Source of the DNA: an uncultured Acidimicrobiales bacterium
Lineage (GTDB): Bacteria > Actinomycetota > Acidimicrobiia > Acidimicrobiales > SZUA-35
Assembly (NCBI GenBank): GCA_938002965.1
Contig: CALKZY010000016.1
Location: 186,001-250,000 of the forward strand
DNA length: 64,000 bases
Direction: 5' to 3'
The position numbers were made by a program, and so were the translations under genes. Positions 16,723-26,004 of this stretch are shown one piece after another. Under the pieces are notes generated by a model that had not been told where the DNA came from, ran no database searches, and was given only the letters and a program-made list of their open reading frames with translations. Positions within the stretch are counted from its first letter, which is position 1; each line of letters starts with the position of its first letter.

Positions 16723-18189
16723 CTAGAGAGCCCCGGCTGGAGCCCACGTCGAGTGGGTGCCGGATGACATTCGTTCCGGTAGTCGGATCTTGGCGATTGG
16801 ACCCGCCGAGATGTCGCTGGCATCCATGATGTAGCAGTCGGACAGATCGTTGATGATGTCCGATGCAAACGTGATCAGGTAGCCATCATCTTCAGCCGTC
16901 GATCCATCCCTTGGAGCCATGACGGTCTCGGAGACGAACACGCCTTCATCGAACTCCAGCAGCTCCTCGGTCCCAGCCACTACGTCGGCCTTGACCAGAC
17001 CGTCGAATGCGAAGAGACCGTTGTAACAGCGGGCCTGGTACGAATAACGATACGGCCTCCCCCAATATTGGCCGTTGATCATTGGAAACTCCAGGCACCG
17101 ATCGCTCAGTTCTTCCTCTCGTGTCTCCCCACTTATCAGGTTGAATCGCCACCGATGGTGCCGAGCTTGCAGCACATTCATATCGAGAGTCTCAAAACCC
17201 TTGTGTGATCCGCCGAAGCGATCGGCTCCGCTGGCTGTTGGGTTGTGTTGGAAGAAACCGTCCAGGACTACTTCGTCGCCCTCTTCAAAGGCGTTAGTCC
17301 AATGCAGAACGAACGTAGGCGCAGCCTCGAACCACCGAATGTCCTCTGTCGTCCCATGCCGGGGTACGAGGGCGAAACGGCTGGGCAGGTTCCGATCGAA
17401 CTTGTTCGAGTAATAGCCATCGGCCAGAGCCTGCGGTTCCCAGAAAAGCGGGAAATCGTTGAGTATCGACCAGTTCGGGGTGAAGGCCATGTCGTGGGGA
17501 AGCCGAGGTCCAGGGAGGGGTACGTCGATATAGGTGGCGAGCTGGCCCTGAGCGTCCAAGACGCCGTAGTGCATGAACGGATCTTTAGCCGAGTAGTTGA
17601 AGAACAGCATTTCGCCGGTGTGTTCGTCGACCTTCGGGTGAGCGGAAACCCCTTCAATCGGAACGAGGCCGCCCATGTCCTCCGTACCGAGGTTGGCCAG
17701 GGTGATTGGGTCCAATGCATACAGTTCGCCGCACTGGTAAAAGCTGGCCAAGGCCCGACCTCGGTGTACAACCACATCGGTCGACGCGTTGTCTTTCATC
17801 ATGGTGCGAGCCCCCCAGCCGCGGTCGGCCACGGCGTTGGATGGGTGTTCGGTGATACCTGCCCAAAGCGATCGTTTGGCGTCCTGCTCGGCCAAGAAGC
17901 CTTCGGTGTGAACGAACTCCGATGCGTATCGAGCTTCGCCGTTTTCGAACGACATAGCATGCAAGAGCGCGTCGCCATCGAATGGGTGGTACCGCTTGAT
18001 TGGATCGAAGACCGCTGTCTCGGTATTGCGGATGTATACCCCGCTCAGATCCTCTGGGATCTCTCCCTCGACCGGCATGTCCCACGCCTCGAACGTTCTG
18101 TGCTGTGGTTTCCATACCCCGGTGCGATAGGGGTGGTCATCATCGGCGGGCAGAGCCGAGTCATAGGTTTGGCGAACGGTGCTGGCCAT
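16723..18189 (-). CDS. Carotenoid oxygenase (RPE65/CCD family)
   Basis: 488 aa, normal family length, with GGAGG 6 bases before the ATG. The four iron-binding His of the beta-propeller are visible: His184 (VSAHPKV), His232 (LPHDMAF), His296 (VLHWTN) and His479 (GTHSTW). The family cleaves double bonds of carotenoids, apocarotenoids or lignostilbenes with O2. The substrate cannot be assigned. No carotenoid biosynthesis gene is in the window. It is divergent from an acyl-CoA synthetase gene, which could activate an acid derived from the cleavage product, but that link is speculative. Confidence 0.92.
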   Translation of the reverse strand: MASTVRQTYDSALPADDDHPYRTGVWKPQHRTFEAWDMPVEGEIPEDLSGVYIRNTETAVFDPIKRYHPFDGDALLHAMSFENGEARYASEFVHTEGFLAEQDAKRSLWAGITEHPSNAVADRGWGARTMMKDNASTDVVVHRGRALASFYQCGELYALDPITLANLGTEDMGGLVPIEGVSAHPKVDEHTGEMLFFNYSAKDPFMHYGVLDAQGQLATYIDVPLPGPRLPHDMAFTPNWSILNDFPLFWEPQALADGYYSNKFDRNLPSRFALVPRHGTTEDIRWFEAAPTFVLHWTNAFEEGDEVVLDGFFQHNPTASGADRFGGSHKGFETLDMNVLQARHHRWRFNLISGETREEELSDRCLEFPMINGQYWGRPYRYSYQARCYNGLFAFDGLVKADVVAGTEELLEFDEGVFVSETVMAPRDGSTAEDDGYLITFASDIINDLSDCYIMDASDISAGPIAKIRLPERMSSGTHSTWAPAGAL

Positions 18190-18368
18190 AGTGAACCTCC
18201 GTCATGGAACGCCTTGAGAATAGATGTTCGAGGGCCATGGCGTGACATTGCGGCCCCAGTGCCAATCACGACGCCTCCTCGTCCGTGCTTGCAGACCTCC
18301 TTCCGTCCGTCGGCCCGAACGAGGCCGTGCTAGCGTCATTACGCCACGTGCTCGGTTGAAGGGAACCA

Positions 18369-19946
18369 ATGGACACGACACTCGCCAGACTGTTCGACGG
18401 GGCGGTCCGCGACGGCCAACCAGGGATCGCGCTGGCCGACGCCCCCAACCGTGAGGCGTTCGCTTTGGGTCCGCCCAAACGACTTGGCTGGAGTGATCTG
18501 GCCAGTTCGATTGCCGGTGTCGCCCGATGGTTGAGCTCCCTCGGGGTTCGACCAGGCGACCGTGTTGCCATCCAACTTCCTAACATCATTGAACTACCCA
18601 TACTCATCTTGGCCTGCTCGCGGATTGGAGCGATTGCAGTGCCGTTTCCGATTCAACACCGATCCCATGAACTACGACACGGTTTCCGAGCAGCCGACGT
18701 CACGGTGGCCATAACGGCAAATCGCCCCGACCGCCCCGGTCAACTGGACATGGTTGACTCGGTTGTCGACGAGATCGGTGCGAGTAATCGCATTGCCGTC
18801 GTCTCCATCGATTCCGCATCAGACCTTGATTTGGGTGCAGGTCCGATTACGACGATGCGTGAACCCGAGCCTGGGTCCCTCGCAACTATCTGTTGGACCT
18901 CCGGGACAACCGGAACGCCTAAAGGAGTACCGCGGACACACGCCATGTGGGGCGAAACCGCTCAGTTCCAGGTCGAGCAGCTTGGCCTCACCCAGACCGA
19001 TCACATTCTCTGCCCGTTCCCGCTGGTCAACATGGCCGGTATCGGCGGAATGCTTGTGCCATGGCTGATGAGCCGATCAGCGCTGTTCCTTCATCAACCC
19101 CTCGACCTCGCGATCTTCCTTGAGCAGATCCAGTCCGAGCGGGTGACCTACACAGTCGTCCCTCCCCCGCTGCTCAACATGCTGATTCGAAGCCCGGAGA
19201 TGCTGGAAGATGTCGACCTGTCGGACCTCAGGGTCATCACATCCGGCTCGGCACCGCTCGATCCCTGGATGATCGAGGGGTGGGAATCGTTGGGTGTCGA
19301 GATTTGCAATGCGTTCGGGCCCAACGAAGGGGCCTCGTTATTGTCGACCCGGGCCACCGTCCCTGATCCTGCCAAACGCGCCCGATTGTTCCCAGAACCC
19401 GACCGCCCGGGGGTTGAGGTCTCGATCGTCGACCAGCAGACTGGCCAACAGATTGATGAAGCGGAACGGCCTGGCGAACTACTATTCCGCGGTCCAACGG
19501 TGTTCGACGGCTATCTCGACTCCGATGGCAACGAATTCGTCGACGGTTGGTTTCGTACAGGAGACGTCTTTGAATGGGCGACCGAGTCAACGGCCACGGG
19601 ACCTCGACTCTTACGGTTCGTCGACCGGGCGAAGGACATCATTATTCGCGGAGGGATGAATATCTCGGCCGCTGAGGTCGAATCGCTGATCTCGTCTCAT
19701 CCCGGAGTGGCCGAATGCGCCGTTGTCGGTTACCCCGACCTCGACCTAGGTGAACGGGTCGGTGTATTCGTGGTCGCCAATACAAAGCAAACTGATCCGA
19801 CATTGGCAACAATCGTGAACACCATGCGATCAGCCGGGGTCGCCAGCTACAAGCTTCCCGAGCGGCTCGAGCTGATCGACCAACTGCCTCGCAACGCCGT
19901 CGGCAAAGTCCTGAAGCCCCGGCTCCGCTCCACCTGGAACCAGTAA
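18369..19946 (+). CDS. Acyl-CoA synthetase (AMP-forming ligase)
   Basis: 525 aa. ANL superfamily: P-loop-like motif CWTSGTTGTPKGVP (about 178-191), the A5 region ICNAFGPNEG, the hinge region LLRFVDRAKDIIIRGGMNISAAEVE (A8, about 415-440) and the final catalytic Lys in PRNAVGKVLKPRL (about 517). It activates a carboxylic acid to an acyl-CoA. It belongs to the group containing short- or medium-chain and cyclohexanecarboxylate-type ligases; the substrate is open. GAAGGGAA precedes the ATG. It converges on a LysR gene that is 27 bases away. Confidence 0.85.
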   Translation: MDTTLARLFDGAVRDGQPGIALADAPNREAFALGPPKRLGWSDLASSIAGVARWLSSLGVRPGDRVAIQLPNIIELPILILACSRIGAIAVPFPIQHRSHELRHGFRAADVTVAITANRPDRPGQLDMVDSVVDEIGASNRIAVVSIDSASDLDLGAGPITTMREPEPGSLATICWTSGTTGTPKGVPRTHAMWGETAQFQVEQLGLTQTDHILCPFPLVNMAGIGGMLVPWLMSRSALFLHQPLDLAIFLEQIQSERVTYTVVPPPLLNMLIRSPEMLEDVDLSDLRVITSGSAPLDPWMIEGWESLGVEICNAFGPNEGASLLSTRATVPDPAKRARLFPEPDRPGVEVSIVDQQTGQQIDEAERPGELLFRGPTVFDGYLDSDGNEFVDGWFRTGDVFEWATESTATGPRLLRFVDRAKDIIIRGGMNISAAEVESLISSHPGVAECAVVGYPDLDLGERVGVFVVANTKQTDPTLATIVNTMRSAGVASYKLPERLELIDQLPRNAVGKVLKPRLRSTWNQ

Positions 19947-19973
19947 CTAGGTCGAGGGCGAACAACAGCCACG

Positions 19974-20861
19974 CTAATGAGAAGCGACCGACGCCGGTTG
20001 ACCAAGCTCAGCCTCGATGTGGCTGATGAGCTCGCTGGCAACGCTCGGCACCTCCCCTGGCGATGCCCTGGCGACCTGAAACGTAACCGGCAATGGTTCG
20101 GGCGGGATATTCGGCTGCCATTCAACCAGACTGTTGCCCAGCCTCTTAGGGTCGACCGACATCTGGGCAACAACGGCCACCCCGAGTCCGGCCTCGGCGC
20201 CGGCCAAAATTGCGGCCGTGCTCGGAGCGGAAAGACCGATCCGGTATGGAATGCCAGCCGCCCGCAACCGACTTATCGCTAACGGCCGATAGTAACTGTT
20301 CTCACCAAACGTAAGGAGAGGCACTTCACCGGTGTCGTAGGGGTGGTCGAAGGCTGTAACCCATATGAGATCGTTAGTCCAGAGATGGGTGTCGCTGGGC
20401 AGGTAGTCTTCAGCGGAAACCTGGAGCACCGCGACATCGAGTTCGTTACGGACCAGCATGGCCTGCAGGGCCGCCCCATAGTCAACCCGAAACTCGATGG
20501 TGGCGGCGGAATGAAGTCGGTTGAATCGACCGAGGATGGCCGCCATTCGAGAGGCGGTCACCTCTTCTGTCGCGCCGAGCTTGACCGTGCCTGTGAGGTC
20601 GGACCGGCCTAAGCGATTGACCGCCTCGTCATGGGTCTCGACGATGGAACGTGCGTACCGCAGGAGTTCTCGACCTTCGCGAGATGGAGCGACCGATCGA
20701 CCGTCACGCACGAGCAGAATGCGCCCCGCCTTCGCCTCAAGACGTTTGATCTTCCAACTAACGGCTGACTGGCTCAAGCCGAGTGCATCAGCCGCCTTTG
20801 TCATTCCCCCAAGCTCGACCACGGCGATAAACGTTCTCAAGGACTCAACGTCGAGTTGCAC
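19974..20861 (-). CDS. LysR-family transcriptional regulator
   Basis: 295 aa. N-terminal winged helix-turn-helix (about 3-62: SLRTFIAVVELGGMTKAADA then LGLSQSAVSWKIKRLE), linker helix, and a two-lobed effector domain (about 90-290). LysR proteins often control a divergently transcribed gene; the only such neighbour is the 53-codon unit starting at 20965, about 100 bases away, whose promoter lies in the shared spacer. That makes this unit its likeliest direct target. Confidence 0.88.
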   Translation of the reverse strand: MQLDVESLRTFIAVVELGGMTKAADALGLSQSAVSWKIKRLEAKAGRILLVRDGRSVAPSREGRELLRYARSIVETHDEAVNRLGRSDLTGTVKLGATEEVTASRMAAILGRFNRLHSAATIEFRVDYGAALQAMLVRNELDVAVLQVSAEDYLPSDTHLWTNDLIWVTAFDHPYDTGEVPLLTFGENSYYRPLAISRLRAAGIPYRIGLSAPSTAAILAGAEAGLGVAVVAQMSVDPKRLGNSLVEWQPNIPPEPLPVTFQVARASPGEVPSVASELISHIEAELGQPASVASH

Positions 20862-20929
20862 CTAGGCCAGAGTATCTACAAAGCCGCTACACATGACAAA
20901 TATTGGCTGAAAGTAGAAAACAACGTTGG

Positions 20930-20958
20930 TTGCGTCATGGCCTGGGTGGGCCGACAAT
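20930..20958 (+). promoter_or_regulatory. Promoter TTGCGT-N17-GACAAT
   Basis: A -35 TTGCGT (20930-20935) and a -10 GACAAT (20953-20958) are 17 bases apart. The ATG of the small gene starts 6 bases later, so the transcript would be leaderless. The upstream AT-rich stretch (20895-20920) would suit a LysR site. Confidence 0.45.
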
Positions 20959-20964
20959 GACTAG

Positions 20965-21126
20965 ATGAGGAACGATTCCATCACCAACGCCAGCTCACTC
21001 CAGCACACCCTGCGAGACGCCCTCGGCCCCGGATTCCAGTTCTCCGGTCCCGGCGACGCTCTTCTCCGGACAGCGACACGACGCAGCACGTCGGCAAGCG
21101 TCGACCCCGTACAACGCGCCTACTAG
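20965..21126 (+). CDS. Small protein of 53 aa (or small RNA) in its own transcription unit
   Basis: ATG at 20965, stop TAG at 21124-21126. The product starts MRNDSITNASSLQHTLRDAL and has a Gly-Pro centre (GPGFQFSGPG) and a basic, Ser/Thr-rich end (RTATRRSTSASVDPVQRAY). It has no membrane helix or known motif. The support is the frame: a recognisable promoter directly before the ATG and a strong terminator 75 bases after the stop. The transcript would be about 280 bases, so it could equally be a regulatory RNA. Divergent from the LysR gene. Confidence 0.45.
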   Translation: MRNDSITNASSLQHTLRDALGPGFQFSGPGDALLRTATRRSTSASVDPVQRAY

Positions 21127-21199
21127 GCTCCCAGAGCCTCACAACCTGTCTGGCCCACAGCGAGCGCCTCACAGGAAGCGCACCATAGTCTCGACGCGA

Positions 21200-21245
21200 A
21201 GAGCCGCCTCGACCTAAACCGGTCCGAGGCGGCTCTTTGTTTTTC
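21200..21245 (+). terminator. Strong intrinsic terminator
   Basis: AGAGCCGCCTCG (21200-21211) pairs with CGAGGCGGCTCT (21225-21236), extended inwards by ACC/GGT with one bulged C around a TAAACC loop, and is followed by TTTGTTTTT. It only has a U-tract on the plus strand, so it ends transcription from the 20965 unit and not the liv operon opposite. Confidence 0.85.
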
Positions 21246-21270
21246 AAGCTTCGTTGACCCAGCGGAAAGC

Positions 21271-22005
21271 CTACGGTCCGCCAACCTCACCAAGGTAGGA
21301 CTTCCGCAGATCCGGATTGGCAAGCAATGCGTCAGCGGTATCGTCCAGCACCACTCGGCCGGTTTGCAGTACCCAGCCACGGTCTGCGATGGACAGCGCC
21401 ATGTTGGCGTTCTGCTCCACCATAAAGATGGCGATGCCTTCCTCGTGAATCTGCTGGATCAACTCAAAGTTAGTCTGAACCAAACTAGGCGCAAGGCCCA
21501 TCGACGGTTCATCCATCAAAAGAACCCGGGGCTGGGCCATCAAGGCTCGGCCCATGGCCACCATTTGCTGCTCGCCACCGGAGAGAGTTCCCGCTCTCTG
21601 GGTGAGTCGCTCCTTCACTCGTGGGAACATCGTGTAGATCCGCTCAAGATCCGATTCGATGCCTTCTTTGTCATCACGAAGATAGGCACCAAGTTGCAGG
21701 TTCTCCAGCACGGTCAACCGCTTGAAGAGGCGCCGATTCTCGGGAACCATCGTGATGCCTCGCTCGACCCGGTATGAGGTGGGCTGATTGTTGACCACCT
21801 CACCGTCGAGCACGACACTTCCCGTTGTCGGCGTCACCATGCCCAACAGGGTCTTCAGCGTCGTCGACTTACCTGAGGCATTGCCGCCAAGCAGACAGAC
21901 GAGTTCACCGGGATAAATGGCCAGGTTTACATCTTTGAGGATGTGAACAGCCCCGTAGTGCGTGTTGATGTCTCTGAATTCGAGAATAGGTGTTGCGTCG
22001 CTCAT
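21271..22005 (-). CDS. livF: Branched-chain amino acid-type ABC transporter ATP-binding protein LivF
   Basis: 244 aa, normal for LivF. Walker A GGNASGKSTT (about 38-47), Q-loop, signature LSGGEQQMVAMGRAL and Walker B VLLMDEPSMGLAP followed by the H-loop replaced as usual in LivF by an EQN (FMVEQNANMALSIAD). Walker A has Ala-Ser in place of Gly-Ala. It provides ATP hydrolysis for uptake of a branched-chain amino acid or similar compound. Last gene of the operon, with a 4-base overlap to livG. Confidence 0.92.
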   Translation of the reverse strand: MSDATPILEFRDINTHYGAVHILKDVNLAIYPGELVCLLGGNASGKSTTLKTLLGMVTPTTGSVVLDGEVVNNQPTSYRVERGITMVPENRRLFKRLTVLENLQLGAYLRDDKEGIESDLERIYTMFPRVKERLTQRAGTLSGGEQQMVAMGRALMAQPRVLLMDEPSMGLAPSLVQTNFELIQQIHEEGIAIFMVEQNANMALSIADRGWVLQTGRVVLDDTADALLANPDLRKSYLGEVGGP

Positions 22006-22790
22006 GCCTTCTTCTCCAGCGGTCGGCCAAGGTAGGCCTCGATGACAGCGGGGTCATTGGAGACCTCCTCGAAACTGCCTTGCGCCAACGTCTCACCGTG
22101 ATCGAGACACACAACCCGGTCAGAAACGTCGCGTACAACGTTCATGTCGTGTTCGATCAGCACGATGGTGAAGCCCCACTCGCTCCGGAGTTTCCCGATC
22201 AGGCCGGTTAGCTCGGCCGATTCCTTTGGGTTCATGCCGGCAACCGGCTCGTCCAAGAGGATCAGCTTCGGGCGAGTTGCCATTGCTCTAGCAATCTCGA
22301 GCCGCCGCCGGTTGGCGTAGCTCAGAACCGATGCCGGCTGTCCCAAACGGAACCCAACCAGTCGAGAGCCAAAGAAACCGAGCACTTCTTCAGCGTGCTC
22401 GCGAATCTCCTGTTCCTCTTTTCGAAAGCCGCTGGTATTCAGCAGCGATCCCCAGATTCCCTGTTTCGTCCGGCAGTGTTGACTCACCATGACGTTCTCA
22501 AGAATCGTCATGTTGGCGAACAGTCGAACGTTCTGGAAGGTTCGGGCAATGCCCCGTTGGGTGACCTGGTTCGGATCTAGACCGATCAGCGATTGACCTT
22601 CGAAGCGGATATCACCAGATGTTGGTGTGACCATGCCGGAGATCATGTTGAAGAAGGTCGTCTTACCGGCGCCGTTCGGTCCGATAACGCCGACGATTTC
22701 GCCCTCGTCGACATGGAAGTCCAAATCCTTGAGGGCGTGTAGACCACCGAAGGTCACGCTGAGAGAATCAATCTCGAGCAAGTGGCTCAC
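22002..22790 (-). CDS. livG: Branched-chain amino acid-type ABC transporter ATP-binding protein LivG
   Basis: 262 aa. Walker A GPNGAGKTTF, the LivG-type RTFQNVRLF Q-loop segment, signature region VLSYANRRRLEIARAMA (an atypical LSYANRR in place of LSGGQ, common in LivG), Walker B LILLDEPVAGMNP and the EHDM switch. Pairs with LivF to form the heterodimeric motor. Overlaps both neighbours by 4 bases, so livM, livG and livF are translationally coupled. Confidence 0.92.
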   Translation of the reverse strand: MSHLLEIDSLSVTFGGLHALKDLDFHVDEGEIVGVIGPNGAGKTTFFNMISGMVTPTSGDIRFEGQSLIGLDPNQVTQRGIARTFQNVRLFANMTILENVMVSQHCRTKQGIWGSLLNTSGFRKEEQEIREHAEEVLGFFGSRLVGFRLGQPASVLSYANRRRLEIARAMATRPKLILLDEPVAGMNPKESAELTGLIGKLRSEWGFTIVLIEHDMNVVRDVSDRVVCLDHGETLAQGSFEEVSNDPAVIEAYLGRPLEKKA

Positions 22791-24637
22791 GAGGCACCTC
22801 CGGCCAAACCAGGAGCGACGTCGCCAGTTGCAGCGCCGTTGCCGTTTTCGTCTTCATCATCAACTTTGCCCTTCAACCATGCGTCTTGGAGGAACTCATC
22901 TTGATGGAGCTCGCGACTCCGACGAGCATTCGGCACAAGCCCCTCAGGCCGTTGAAGCATCATCCAGATGAGGAGCGCACCGTAAATCAGCAGCTTGTAC
23001 TCGCTGAACTCCTGCAACAGTCCCGGCTGCTTGGGTCCACCGAGGACGCCTACCAGGACAACCGAGCCGACGATGATGCCGACAATGTTGCCCATGCCTC
23101 CCACAATCACGATGACCAAGATGATGATCGAAACCAAGATTAGGAAGCTTGTGGGGAAGATCGACCCGACTTTGGCCGAGAAGACCGAGCCGGCGAACGA
23201 TGCCAGGACAGCGCCGACGACAAACGCCATCAACTTAACGTTGACGGTGTTGATGCCCATGGCCTCGGCCACGCTCTCGTCTTCGCGGACGGCCATCCAG
23301 GCACGGCCCAGGCGGCTTCGCTCCAACCTCCAGGAAACGTAGATGGAAATAGCGGCGAAGACCAGCACCAGATAGAACACCGATCGCGGGTCGGTGCCCT
23401 TCACTTCGAAGATTCCGAAGTCGGCCGGCGGAATATTAGTGATGCCTTGAGCACCATTGAAGTAGCCGTTGAGCCAGTCTGACAAGAACAAGATACGTAT
23501 GATCTCGCCAAAGCCGAGCGTGACGATGGCGAGGTAGTCACCACGCATCCGGATAACCGGAGCACCGATGAACAAGCCGACCAATCCGGCCATAAGCAAG
23601 GTGACGAGGAAAGCTCCCCACCACGGCATCGTCGGGAACCACTCGGGCCAATCGGGGCCTCTGTTAGGCGACGTCAGCACAGCCGTGGTGTACCCACCGA
23701 CGGCAAAGAACGCCACGTAACCCAAGTCGAGGATTCCGGCCAGACCAACGACAATGTTCAATCCCAGAGCAAGAAGCAGGAAGATGCCGACATTGGCTAG
23801 AAGCTCCTGCGTGATCTTGCCGGTGATCATGGGGATGATGATGAGGGCCAAGACGGACAAGACGATGAGAATCGTGTCCTGTCTGGTCTTGGCTGGCCCG
23901 GTCAATGCCTGATAGTCGCTGCGGGCTTTGCCAATGCGGTCACCACCCCCCAGGAGCGTGAAGGCCAAAGCCCCGAGTGCAACTGCGGCGGCCCACAATG
24001 GGATCAGGCCGCCTGTCTTGCTGTACAAGAACGACAGCGTATCTGCGACGTCAACTAGGAACGACTCGAAGACGGCCACAGCAATCACAGCCAGCAGAGC
24101 GGAAACAACCGCCCGCCTAACCTTTCGAGGCATGAGATGAAGCGACGCTGCAAATGCACCGAGCGCGGCGCACAAGACAATGCTGGCAACGACGCCGAAC
24201 CCTGTTCCTCGTTGGAAGCTCAGAAAGGCCTGGGTGTTTTCGTTCCAGTTGACCAGCGGATCGCGAATATCGAAGGCGCTGATCAACAAGATGAGAAGCG
24301 ACAGTCCCGCTCCCCCGACAGCACCGACCACGCCACCTGCTACGACATCACGGGCGCTCTTTCGAGTCGCCGCCATGCCCTCAAGTACCTTTTCGTTGGC
24401 GACGGACCAGCCCACGATGAGGGGAAGCCAAAACAGCGAAACGTAGCCAAGCGACAAGAAGGGATCGATCAAGACTCGACTGTCAAGCCCTTCTGGCATA
24501 CCAGCCAGAGCAAGGAAGACAAGCCCAACGGCGAGGATGGCGCCAGTACGAATGAGATCGCGCCAGTCAAGATCGAAGGCACCGCGGACGACCTCGTCCG
24601 GAGCCTTTGTCTCAGTGGTTTCAACAGCTAGCGTCAT
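22787..24637 (-). CDS. livM: Branched-chain amino acid-type ABC transporter permease LivM with long N-terminal membrane extension
   Basis: 616 aa, against roughly 300-430 for most LivM. The conserved permease part begins near residue 285 (LGLNIVVGLAGILDLGYVAFFAVGGYTTA) and has the cytoplasmic motif GLFIGAPVIRMRGDYLAIVTLGFGEI. The first 270 residues carry about seven extra hydrophobic segments with no motif I recognise. C-terminal tail is charged (DEDENGNGAATGD). ATG overlaps the livH stop by 4 bases. Confidence 0.88.
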   Translation of the reverse strand: MTLAVETTETKAPDEVVRGAFDLDWRDLIRTGAILAVGLVFLALAGMPEGLDSRVLIDPFLSLGYVSLFWLPLIVGWSVANEKVLEGMAATRKSARDVVAGGVVGAVGGAGLSLLILLISAFDIRDPLVNWNENTQAFLSFQRGTGFGVVASIVLCAALGAFAASLHLMPRKVRRAVVSALLAVIAVAVFESFLVDVADTLSFLYSKTGGLIPLWAAAVALGALAFTLLGGGDRIGKARSDYQALTGPAKTRQDTILIVLSVLALIIIPMITGKITQELLANVGIFLLLALGLNIVVGLAGILDLGYVAFFAVGGYTTAVLTSPNRGPDWPEWFPTMPWWGAFLVTLLMAGLVGLFIGAPVIRMRGDYLAIVTLGFGEIIRILFLSDWLNGYFNGAQGITNIPPADFGIFEVKGTDPRSVFYLVLVFAAISIYVSWRLERSRLGRAWMAVREDESVAEAMGINTVNVKLMAFVVGAVLASFAGSVFSAKVGSIFPTSFLILVSIIILVIVIVGGMGNIVGIIVGSVVLVGVLGGPKQPGLLQEFSEYKLLIYGALLIWMMLQRPEGLVPNARRSRELHQDEFLQDAWLKGKVDDEDENGNGAATGDVAPGLAGGAS

Positions 24638-25761
24638 GCCCGGTCCTCCGATGAAAGTCGTTCGCCGAACAAGCCGGTCGGTTTGACCAGCAAGACGAGA
24701 ATCAAGAGGGTGAAAGCGACAGCGTCTCGAAGCTGTGATACCCCGTCAACGCCGAGAGGCTCAAGCAGCACAAGCGGTGCCAGCGCCTCAGCGCTTCCCA
24801 GTGAAACACCGCCAGCCATCGCACCGCCTAGGTTGCCGACACCGCCGACCACGGCGGCGGTAAAGGCCTTGATGCCAGGCAGAAAGCCGGTAGTGGCAAT
24901 CACGGAGCGGAACAGCAGACCCCACAGAATTCCTGCGATGCCAGCCATGGCGCCACCAACGGCGAAGGTTGTGACAATGGTCCGATCGACATTAATGCCC
25001 ATGAGTGATGCGATCTCTTTGTCTTCGGCCACCGCCCTCATGGCCTTGCCGGTCTTAGTTCGCTCGACGAAGTACCAAAGGCCAGCCATGGAGATGGCGG
25101 CCACGACGATCACCAGAATTTTCGTACCCTCAAGTTGTAGGAACGTACGCTTCTCCCCTAGCCAATCCGGGTTCGAAGGGTAGCTCTTGGCGCCAGGGCC
25201 GAAGAGAAGGATCACCGCGTTTTGAATGAAGAACGAAACACCGATCGACGTAATCAGTGGAATGAGCCGAGGCGAACCACGAAGGGGGCGATAAGCCACC
25301 CGCTCCATCACCACGGCGGTCAGCGTGGCCACCAACGTACAGATCAGCACCGTGAAGAGCACTGCCGGTATGAACGATCCGCCTTCCCAGTAGCCCGCGT
25401 CATCTAGCTTGTTGGCCATGATGAACCCGGTGAAGGCTGCAACCATGAAGACCTCGCCGTGGGCGAAGTTAATAAAGCCCAACACGCCGTAGACCATCGA
25501 ATAACCCAGCGCGATGAGGCCGTACATGGCCCCCTGGCTGAGTCCGGTTACAACTAGCCCCTGGAACTGGTCGGCGGTCAAGCGATTGGCTGCTTCGCCG
25601 TCATGTGTCCACCGGGCAAACGGATTGCCTGGATCGATCTGCTGCCAAATGAAAGCCAATAGTCCGACCACGATCAGGCCGATCAAAAAGACCCTCAATA
25701 ACGTGAGGAACCGGTCAATATTCGTGCGACCGGCACCTTTCACCCGCATTGCGGTTGTCAT
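24634..25761 (-). CDS. livH: Branched-chain amino acid-type ABC transporter permease LivH
   Basis: 375 aa, a little longer than typical LivH (about 300) because of an N-terminal cytoplasmic and periplasmic stretch before the core. The core begins GLSQGAMYGLIALGYSMVYGVLGFINFAHGEVFM (about 75-108), the LivH hallmark, and has the RAVAEDKEIASLMGINVDRT coupling region. Eight or nine transmembrane helices. GGGAGAGG stands directly before the ATG. Separated from the binding-protein gene by 243 bases that hold a hairpin. Confidence 0.9.
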   Translation of the reverse strand: MTTAMRVKGAGRTNIDRFLTLLRVFLIGLIVVGLLAFIWQQIDPGNPFARWTHDGEAANRLTADQFQGLVVTGLSQGAMYGLIALGYSMVYGVLGFINFAHGEVFMVAAFTGFIMANKLDDAGYWEGGSFIPAVLFTVLICTLVATLTAVVMERVAYRPLRGSPRLIPLITSIGVSFFIQNAVILLFGPGAKSYPSNPDWLGEKRTFLQLEGTKILVIVVAAISMAGLWYFVERTKTGKAMRAVAEDKEIASLMGINVDRTIVTTFAVGGAMAGIAGILWGLLFRSVIATTGFLPGIKAFTAAVVGGVGNLGGAMAGGVSLGSAEALAPLVLLEPLGVDGVSQLRDAVAFTLLILVLLVKPTGLFGERLSSEDRA

Positions 25762-25795
25762 CCTCTCCCTTTACCTCTCTAGCGTCCCTACAAGC

Positions 25796-25809
25796 GAAAC
25801 CCAGGTTTC
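25796..25809. promoter_or_regulatory. 14-base inverted repeat upstream of livH
   Basis: GAAACC-CA-GGTTTC is a perfect 6-bp inverted repeat with a 2-base centre, 35 bases upstream of the livH start. It is too short for a terminator and could be a protein-binding site. Confidence 0.3.
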
Positions 25810-25927
25810 TAGACCCTCTCCCCGGGGGTATTTCTACATGGTAGTGGACTGACTTCTCAAGTCTGGTGGACCTGGCCTGTAGACCGATCCACGTCGAATC
25901 CGCATTACTTCCTAGCCTGAACATGTA

Positions 25928-25962
25928 AATGGCCCCCACCCCATTTCAGGGCGGGGGCCATT
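25928..25962 (-). terminator. Long hairpin after the livJ gene
   Basis: AATGGCCCCC (25928-25937) pairs with GGGGGCCATT (25953-25962); after one A/C mismatch CCC/GGG continues the stem around an 8-base loop. It lies 42 bases after the livJ stop on the minus strand. The minus-strand flank is TTACATG, with no real U-tract, so it may slow RNases or terminate only partly before livHMGF. Confidence 0.65.
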
Positions 25963-26004
25963 CACTAGATGTACACGAAGGCGGACCTTCGCCGCAAGCG
26001 ATGC

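Noticed and set aside
17245..18333. Long open frame (about 360 codons) on the plus strand
   Set aside because: It lies fully antisense to the carotenoid oxygenase gene, whose four iron-binding His and start site are clear; the antisense product has no recognisable motif.
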